In this document: one piece after another, positions 1 through 9,011 of the stretch
Position numbering within the stretch: position 1 is the first letter of the stretch
How the letters are laid out: every line of letters begins with the position of its first letter
DNA from: Hemicentrotus pulcherrimus
Lineage: Eukaryota; Echinodermata; Echinoidea; Camarodonta; Strongylocentrotidae
NCBI GenBank assembly: GCA_003118195.1
Contig: BEXV01000140.1
Location: 237,039 to 248,230 of the forward strand
Direction: 5' to 3'
Length of the DNA stretch: 11,192 nucleotides
Position numbers and translations under genes: made by a program
The notes under the pieces: model-generated
Database searches by the model: none
What the model saw: the letters and a program-made list of their open reading frames with translations, nothing else
Told to the model about the DNA's origin: nothing

Positions 1-1184
1 CCCTGCATCTATCTGTCTACTATCCTTCCCCAAATATCCACCCCCACTCCCCCTTTCTCTTTATTTACTCTTACAAAATCACAGACTTCCTCTGTTGCAC
101 CCGTCACACCACGAAACACCCCTAGACCCCCGTCAAAACAACCCCTTCTCCTGTCCCAGTCAGACTCTCATTTCCAACTTGTTTTCGTCTACATCAGATC
201 ACCCTAATCCTGGCCTGCGTGGGATACTAATTAATTGAATCAAATACTCCATAAATCAGCTAATACGTAGGGGACTGATCTTCTACGGCTCGAGTAGTAT
301 ATAATTGTTCTACCGATGTCCACTTTAGATAAGCACATTAACCCCCGCACCAATTAAAGATATTTGGCGACGTGGGATCGGACTAAGAGCTTAAGTGTAT
401 TTACATCTGTCCAAAATATTTGGCTTGAATGATTTCAGACATACATCACGTAGAAATGTGAAACAACATTTCAAGCAATATGTCACATTTCATCAGAGAA
501 ATAATTCTTAGCATACACGCACATTTAGCAATCAATGTACCTATACATTAACCCTCCAAACAAATTCCCAATCATTTTCCTGCCAGTTCTTTTTGATATT
601 CAAAATGATTTTGCCGCCTGAGCTGGAAAGTTGCTAATTCAAAACATTATCGAAATGAAGGGATAAGGCTGAAATTTCACAGATTTGTTTTTGTTGTTAT
701 TCTATTTCGTAGTTATCTCATTTACTCATTTGGATTTGTAGTTTTTGTTGTTGTTGTGTGTATCTCTTTGTATATATAATACACTTCTTTGAATGCATGT
801 ACAGTGTTGATGAAGCAACAGCATCACCAGGGGGTGTTTCACAAAGATTCTAAGTCAAACTTAACTCTAAGTTGGACTTGAAAATTATGGAGAGCCATTT
901 GTAGCCTTAAGATCAAATCTATTCAAAAGCAAAAATTGAAGCATTTTAGACTTTTGATAAATTCCACATCAAGAACATGAAATATCCCATGATAATTAGA
1001 AAATATGAATGATTTGAACCAACATTTTTATGCCTTTTAAAATAACTTTTACAATATATTTTCAAAGATGCTAACGGCTTTCCATAATTGTTAAGTCCAA
1101 CTTAGGATCTTTGTGAAAAAACCCCTGGTATTACGAGCAGAAGAAAGATGATGCTATTTTCAAAATTATCATTCTTTTTAGTAC
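1..1184 (-). other. Intron downstream of exon j (partial)
   Basis: No coding exon could be supported here on either strand: I saw no cysteine-rich block with flanking splice sites. The first 200 bases are C-rich and simple on the plus strand. A short (TTG)n run lies near 740-757. MITE copy 1 occupies 827-1128. The rest is ordinary AT-rich sequence. Confidence 0.7.
827..1128 (+). mobile_element. MITE with long terminal inverted repeats, copy 1
   Basis: The left end CCAGGGGGTGTTTCACAAAG is matched by the reverse complement of the right end (CTTTGTGAAAAAACCCCTGG). The similarity continues inward for about 60-75 bp (TCTAAGTTGGACTT, AATTATGG, AGCC), with a roughly 20-bp gap in the right arm. The inside is AT-rich and non-coding. 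The element is about 300 bp, carries no transposase, and matches the reverse complement of the element at 6568-6885. It is therefore a foldback, MITE-type DNA element. I could not see a convincing target-site duplication, so the superfamily is left open. Confidence 0.8.
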
Positions 1185-1325
1185 CTTGACATGTCGTATC
1201 AAACTGAAAGAAGCCCGGTCCGCAGTCGCTGACACAGCGCCCCCACTTGAGCAGATCGCCTTCCCTGCATGCCGTGCAGTGGTACTCGGTCCCCCCGGAG
1301 CACATGGAACAACTCTCGTGGCAGG
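1185..1325 (-). CDS. FRAS1: FRAS1 exon j: furin-like (FU) repeat 2, phase 1 to 1
   Basis: The acceptor is TCTGTGTCTTTGTAG and the donor is GTACTA. The 141 nt read ACHESCSMCSGGTEYHC, TACREGDLLKWGRC, and VSDCGPGFFQFDTTCQ plus one base. Cysteine spacing matches FU repeat 1, including the C-G/R-P-G-F-F turn near the end. This is the last exon in the window; the next one must start in phase 1 beyond the left edge. The donor is weaker than its neighbours (GTACTA rather than GTRAGT), and MITE copy 1 begins about 57 bp past it. Confidence 0.9.
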
Positions 1326-4300
1326 CTACAAAGACACAGAAGAGTCAGGGGTTTACATGATGTTTACTTCTAAATACAAGTACAAGTGTAGCTTATATAC
1401 GACAGCCAGTAATGCTTCTTTCCCAGAGAAACTGGAATTAATTCATTTGAGTGCCAAAAGGGCAGATACTCTGTTAAGGTATATGAGCTAACTTCCCTCT
1501 GACTCTCAATTGACAAAATACATTGTTATCACTGGTGGAGCGCCAAAAGGGCTCTAACTCACGATCTCCATACAGATGGTGCAGTCACAATACTACATGT
1601 ACATGTATACTATTTGTAATTCATAGGTTTTTTATGTCAGTTTGACAAAATACACCCGTACATAATCATGGCATGCAAATTGTAAGGACAAATTTACTAT
1701 AAAACCAGCACTTTTGCATGCATCAAAACATTTCACTAATTTCAAAGACTGGTCAAGATTTATAATTTTTTTTTGCCATAAATGCCACAATCGTGAGTTA
1801 CTAAAAATTTGCTACAAATTCTTGCCCCAAAGATGGTCATCATTACCAAAAAAAAAATGTCTTCATTTTGTGAACATTCTGGTTAGCCAGTGACCCAATT
1901 TGAAATTTAAAACTAAACTGTCAATTTTGCCAGAAAACTTAAGACTGACTTTAAATAGATCCATAATGCAGTATTTTAAACTTGACCTTTAACCCTTGAC
2001 CTCTCACCTTAACACTCTGTCTCTAATGCCAAGGCCAAGTAGCCTGGTCCACCAGTTGTAACCCAATTCAAAATTTTAAAAATATTGTAAATTTTAGTTT
2101 TGGGGCTGCCCACAAAACTGTAGACTGACTTTCTTTAGAGTCAAAACTTGACCCCTAACCCATTGAACTCTCACCTTGGCACTCTGTCTCAGAGGCCTTG
2201 AAGAAGCCCGGTCTACAGGCCGTCACGCACTGACCCTCTTGTAACAGTCTCCCCTGACGACAGGACGTACAGCCGCTACCATCACACGACATACATTCTA
2301 AAGGACATTGCACTGCAAACAGGTAATTGGAGAAAAACAATCAGTGGATCTTTGGTGTAAATATTGTCATTTAAACCATCTTATAATAAATTGTTTGAAT
2401 TGTCCTACATCAAGACATATTATAGAATTATACTTTTTACCATCATCATTGTCATTATTATCAATTTCTGGTGTAAAAATACTTTTTTTTTGGGGGGGGG
2501 GGGTCCTGATGAAGCAGCATGAATTGATATTGGGTTTGTTGAGAAAAACACATTCCAAAATTTTGATCGCTGTTTATTTACACAATCACAACATATTTCA
2601 TGCTGTACATTTTCCAAATTGCTTACAGAGATACACCCTTAAACTTATTACTTTAGAATTTTAAAGCTTAATACAGTGTAGTTATGATTTGTGTCAGCTC
2701 CTTCATTTGCCTCTGGGGCAAGTGGGGCAAGTGGACGTTTGCTCTTACCTACAACACACTGAGGGCAACAAGTCTGCGGGTTGACCTGAGGTACTGTCCC
2801 GACGGGGCAAGGTGGACAGTCGACCCTGAAGCAGCTGGCTGCCCCGTCCATACAGTTACACGTCCTGCAAGGATCAGGCTGCCAGGTTTCATCAGCCTAG
2901 GAGAGAGGGGGACAGGAGGAGATGGTGAAAAGGGGGAGGTTGAAATAGTTGGGGGTGAAATAAAATGTTTATGTATGGATTTTTACATCAATCATCATTA
3001 GTATCTTTACCATCATTACATCTCTCATTATCATCATCATTATATTTATAATTATCATCATTGCAATCTTCATCATAATCACCACCACCACATATATGTA
3101 CATTTAACTATAAAGCTAGTTGGCACACTAAACATTATTCAAATGTTAAAAAATCTTTGAAAACTCACTGAATATGTTATCCTATTATGTATGCAGTATC
3201 CCTGCGATATGTGGCATTCCGGGCAGCATCGGCCTTGCTTGTGAAGTAACGTCTCACCCTGTAAAAGAAGAGCAGCAAAAGGAAATAGTTGTGGATTGAG
3301 ATTGTGGAGGTATTGTGATTATTTTTTTTTTAATTGAGAAATTGCATTTTATGATAAATTGTACAAGTTAATAGAGAATTTACAAAGGGAAAGGAATAAT
3401 TTAGTTACATGTATGAACTGTATGTACAGATCACTGTTCCTGGAACATTATATTTCAAGTTGGTTATATTTTGATTCTTAATTGGTACAACAAACAATGT
3501 ACATGCGGGCCTACACACTATTTTTTCGACGCCTACTCGCCATAGGTACCCAAACGGAGACAAATAAAATGATAAAAACATCAAATGTGATCCCGGCTTT
3601 GACGTATTTTATGAAGCATGGGGGAGGGGAACAAACTCATTCATACCTATAAAGCAACATTCCCATTTTTCCCCCTGTACAAATGTTTTGATTCATCAAG
3701 CAAATATGAGGCAGTAAAAATCGCAAGGGAAATTAGATTACGCACAGGGGAATACTCGTCGGAGAAGTGATGTCAAAATCATGTGACTTTACGGAAACTT
3801 CATTTAAAGGGGCTTCCACAATTACGTCAGAGCAGGTAAGGGAATATCATGTTTTCAATAATTCAATGACTCAGTGCTATTTACATATCAGACAAGTAAT
3901 ATTCCCTCAAACTATTCAACTTCAGAAAGATCAAAGGTGCTTAAAGAAAGACTTATAACTATTGAAAGATGCATGTATTAGATGTGTTTCATGATGAAAA
4001 GGTATGATGATAGAACCACAAAAGAGGAACCATGCTGTTTTTCTGGGTCGAATGTATTGTGTAATCTTACACTTTTACGATCGGCCATTGATTGAGAAAT
4101 AAAACAGTAACAATTTTAATCTGGTTTGATGTACTGTATGAATCAGTTAGAAGTGGCTTTCTAATCTGAAAAATAATCTCACTAAAGCAAAGTTTTTTAA
4201 AAAACTTAAAACAGGTTCCTCGTACAATGTGAGCTACAGGTTATACCAAAATATGCTTCACTACTTCATATATATAAGAGATACAAAATATGCTAATCAT

Positions 4301-4860
4301 TGCAAAACAACCTTGACAATATATACTCTTTGTATCTCTTTGTACACAAGAGTGAGCGATGCATATTAATTTCAAGTTCAAAAGGGTATAAAGATACAGG
4401 CATACATGTATTAAGGTTTATAAAGTTAAAGCAGATCGATGATCAAGCTTTTCCCCCGCAATCATAAGACGTCTTGACCACAGTGCTGAGTCATTCCCAC
4501 CGATTTGTCATTTCTCTCTGATCTAGACAAAGATTTTGAAGCTTCGTGAAGACTGCTATTTATACAGGGTAACGATACATCAAGCCAGCCAGCCACAAAA
4601 AACTTGGGAACAAAAATACGGGTCCTTTCATGATGGGAAATATTGAGGAAGTTTTCAATAAAAGGCCATTTGTGATTTGCAGGACATGTTGAAACTGTTT
4701 TGTTTCTCAATGAATCATCTGATTGGCTAGTCTCCACAGTTCTCTCTCTCTCTCTCTCTCTCTCTGTTACCCCCACTTTTATTTTTTCCTCTTTATCTCC
4801 TGCCCTCTCTTTCCCTCTATCATAATTCCTGCTCTTCCCTATCGATCTCTAATTTACTTT

Positions 4861-4899
<39 letters not shown>

Positions 4900-7800
4900 T
4901 TCCCTACATATTGTATTTTATTTATTCATCTTTCTGCCCTATCCCTCTCTTTCCCATTCTTCACCTCTTACGCTCTGCTCCCATGCTCTTTATATATCCT
5001 TTCCTTGTCTATCTTTAACTTTCCTATCTGTCTCATCACTATCTGTATTTCTTCTTTATTTCTATTCCGCTATCTTTTCTTCCTTACCTCTATCCCTCTA
5101 TCTGTTCTTCTTTAATTCTATCCCTCTATCTGTTCTTCTTTAATTCTATCCCTCCATCTGTTCTTCTTCTCTTCATCCTAGCACCTCACTATCTCATTGT
5201 TCATCGTTTTTAGCTTTCCCTCTCTCTCTCTCCTTCCAAACCATCTTTCTCTCTTCCCCCTTCTGTTTGTCTTCTGTCAGTCTCCCTCTCCCCCCCCCCA
5301 CCCCCCAGCAGGCACTCCAGGAAGACGAAAAGAACAGTCTGTTACAAAAAGGTCATTGAGTGAGTAATAGACAGACGTTCATGAATACCGACGATAACAA
5401 TGCATCTCTGATTCGCCCTACAGCACTTGTCTGGTGAATGGGATCCCTAACAGATCATTACCGATGGTTTTTATGATGATATGATCAAATGATCAAATGA
5501 TCTATGACCACATGTTTTGAAAGAGATTTGTTACATGGGAGTATAATCATTACTGTATGTTCAATCAATTCATTCATCAGAAAAGATGATCCAGGATAAA
5601 GCTCTCTTTGTAATTATTTGCTATCTCCTTGCTTTTTCCCCCTACCCTTCTGCATTATATTCCCCATGATGAGTCATTTCAATTTAAAATTCAGGCAATT
5701 TGAACTTGAATTTGAAGTTAAGTACTGGCAACAGCAAAAAATTGTTTTGAGCTTTCGCACCCTTTTTATTTTTAATTGCTCTTGGAATATTCTTGTACAT
5801 GTATCTCTGATACAAAATTATCATGAGAAGGTTACTTTCAAACTGCAGTTGTTTGATAATCACTATCATAAGACAGTGACTGCTATTGTACCTAAATTAC
5901 TATCCTGAAACTGTTATTGCTATAATACCTATAACTTCAAACATAAAATAGTAATTTCCTTTTACACCTACCTCTCTATAGTTTGTCAATGCGATTTTAC
6001 GATGAAAAAAATAAATGGAGTCGCTCTCATTAAACATACCTACAGTAAACTAACTACCGTAAAATAGTAATTGCTATCAAACCCACCTCTCTGCATTCTG
6101 TTCTGGCACATTCGGCGGGATAGCATGCTATCAGACCCTCTTGGCAGAAACAGAACTCGCAGTCCGTAACATTCCACATGTCACCTGAATACCACCGTAC
6201 TCCATCAGCCTCGCAGGTAGCTGCATAAAGGTCAAGGGTCAAAGGTCAAAGGTCGATGGTGTCATTTTAGCCTTTTTTTTTCATTTTGTTTAATCAACAG
6301 AGAGCTTGATTGATTTTTTTCTCTCAATTTCCAATTTTGAAATTGAATCTGACAAGCATGGTGACTGACATAGGGTGAACAAGAACAACATTTGATAAAG
6401 TTTTGAAAATTATCTTTTATCAAATTTCAATGCTGGAAATAATCCTTTTAACTTAATGAATGTATACTTGTTTTTACATTTACTTGTACATGTGCATGTA
6501 GATTTGAAGGAACATGCTAAAACAACATGTATATACATATGTATATCTGCAAATCAATCTTACTAGACCTGGGCGGTGTTTCACAAAGATCTTAAGTTGA
6601 ACTTATCTCTAAGTTGGACTTAAAAATTATGGCAAGCCGTTAGCATCTATGAAACCATTTTGTAAAATTTATTTTAAAAGGCATAAAATGTTGATTCAAG
6701 TCTTCCATATTTTCTATTATCAAGGAGATTTCATGTTCTTGATGTGGAATATATACAAAGTCTAAAATATTTTAATTTTCACTTCTGAATATATTTTATT
6801 TTAAGGCTACAGATGGCTCTCCATAATATTTAAGTCCAACTTAGAGTTAAGTTCTACTTAGGATATTTGTGAAACACCCCCCTGACCTTAATCCCCTATT
6901 CATAGGGACAAGTATAAATTAGTTTACATTCAAAACTTAGAAACAATTTCAAATAATAGAAATGTTATCTAAAAATCGTATCTGCATAAATCCTCTTAAA
7001 ATTTCATGCTTCAAGTGTACGGCTCAAAAGAACAACACAAAGAGCAAGGAATTCAATTCAGAATTTATGATTTTTGAAAGATCAGGTTTAATCAGTCCAG
7101 GAAAAATATAATCATATCTTTGAGAGCTATATGAACAAGCTCAACTGGGCTATAACCCACTCACACAAATAATTTTGAATTAAGTTATTGGTGCAAATCC
7201 TCCTCAGCTCCCTATCTATTTTTGTTTTTTCAGTATTTACTCTATTTACCTTCAGTTGATACACATTCTGAACAGCACTGCACATCTCTTCGTATCCTCT
7301 TCTCTCCCTGAAAATAAATAAAATTGCAAATGAAATCGTTCCTTTTTGATGATTGAGAATGAGAACACACCCACACATGCATTTAATTTTGCATTTGATA
7401 ATCTGCAAAATCTGACAATTGTTAAAGTTTTGAAAACAAGGGTTGAAGTTTGCAAACTGCTGAAGTGAGCAGCAATAATTTTGTGAATTTCATTTTCATT
7501 TTGTTTAAATTTTTTGACTACAGAGCAGTTGTTGTCAGAGTCATACAATTGCTGTAGAAAACTCCCTTTAAAAAATGTGCATGTCATCTAGTGGCATGGT
7601 TTGCTTCCAAGAGCACTTTATACACAACATGTGTCAAATAAAACAAAGGAAGAGAATGTTCCAGCCAAAATGAAAACCATTTGTCCCAATAGGTTGATCT
7701 TTTGGAAGCTACATGTAGGCTTGTGAAAAAAGGGTCTTAGAGACAAATCATTGAATCAAATCAAATAATTACATGTTCTGTTGTTGTTATTCTACAATCG

Positions 7801-8975
7801 TCATGTCATAATATGCAATAATACTTGGGCCTCTGCCTTTTCTGGCTGGGAAACAAACAGGATTGAAAAAAATAGAGGAAAAAAAACGTAACATGCTGCA
7901 ATTCATGTATTATGATATATACGCAGGAAATGGGGAGTTATTGGCAGTCACGACATGGATATCGATTTGGGCAGGGCCTCCATTTGGTTTGGAAACATTC
8001 TATATCCTTCCCACTGATGATGTTAACTTGGCACCTGTTACTGAGTATGTTACATACAGACTTACAGAGTTCAGTAATAATTTGTACACTAATTGCTTTA
8101 AAAAGATGGTAAAATTGATAGCTTAGATCATGCTATTAAGTTTGGAAGCAATCTATTTCTTCTCACCACATGGATGTAAATTCGCACCTGTCACGGGGCT
8201 GGTTACATGTGTGTGTATACAGGGTAAGGAATTTCCTATGAATTGGTTTAGGTTTTTTAACATTGCTGGACAATAATGGTACAGCTGATAGCTTCTGTCA
8301 ACTCTTGTCCAGGTACAGGTTGATTAATTGCCCAGGTAATTATCCTGTACTTTATTATATTCTTTGAAGGGAATAACAGAGTGAAGTCACATCCTTTCCA
8401 CTGGAAAAGATAAATATGCTTTTAATACTGACTTCTGTTCCTTGAAAGAAATAGATTTGGGAACAGTACATCTCTTTAAAAGTAACCCATTAGATGTTAT
8501 GACATTAGTATTTCTAATGATTTTCAACTTTAGTTGTATTTTACTTTCTTTCTTGAATCACTTGACTGTCCTATGCCTACAATTATTCGATTTTCACGCA
8601 ACTGCTTTTTTTTTCAGTTTTGACAGACAGGGCGCATTATAAATGTTCACTAATATTATTAAACTGACAAACTGGTGTTAAAAAAGTTAAGATTTTTACA
8701 AGCCTCCTTCTAATACGATGCATTGACATCTTGAATTTGTAATCTATGTATACGTCCCCATTGATGAAGAATCAATTTAGTGCATGGATTACTTAATGAA
8801 AGACCTTGATCAACTTACAGGTGCACACGGAAGGTTGTCCACACAGGTCTCATCTACGCAGCTGACTGAACCGCTTTTGCAGATGCAGTGGGTACACACC
8901 CCGCTCTTCCATGATGCACCATCCTAGATAGTAAGAGAATGAGAGAGAGAGAGATAAAGAGAGAGAGAGAGAGAT

Positions 8976-9011
<36 letters not shown>

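Larger units (their letters stand above)
4739..5310. repeat. CT-rich low-complexity block
   Basis: About 570 bp with a strongly pyrimidine plus strand, so purine-rich in the gene's transcript. It contains the two CT microsatellites, a 28-bp tandem repeat and a C-rich end near 5289-5307. A Ser/Leu/Phe-rich open frame across its first part is a product of composition, not a gene. Confidence 0.85.
3259..6086 (-). other. Largest intron in the window, between exon f and exon g
   Basis: 2.8 kb without a supportable exon. 3259-4460 is AT-rich single-copy-looking sequence, with a 12-bp inverted repeat AAGAGATACAAA (4276-4287 and 4329-4340). 4460-4740 is more mixed sequence. 4741-5310 is almost pure pyrimidine on the plus strand. 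5330-5940 is again AT-rich with a GATCAAATGATCAAATGATC run near 5484. 5912-6103 contains a short duplication that includes the exon f donor. Confidence 0.7.
6221..7249 (-). other. Intron between exon e and exon f
   Basis: 1029 bp, no exon. It holds the AGGTCA repeat next to exon f, MITE copy 2 (6568-6885), and AT-rich sequence with TACATGTA-like palindromes near 6485-6545. Nothing else was recognised. Confidence 0.7.

Noticed and set aside
1186..1491. 101-codon plus-strand open frame
   Set aside because: It is antisense to FU exon j, and openness is a by-product of that exon; beyond the exon it shows no signature.
3590..3840. CRE-like (TTACGTCA) and AP-1-like sites in the large intron as an enhancer
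   Set aside because: They are single short motifs that are expected by chance in 2.8 kb, and there is no conservation evidence.
4723..5115. 130-codon Ser/Leu/Phe-rich open frame resembling a membrane protein
   Set aside because: It is a translation of a CT-rich low-complexity block; the apparent hydrophobicity follows from composition.
7127..7587. Overlapping minus-strand open frames of 93 and 111 codons
   Set aside because: Both run through exon e out of frame. The spliced frame gives the CCSEC expected for VWC c, and the longer frames have no domain.
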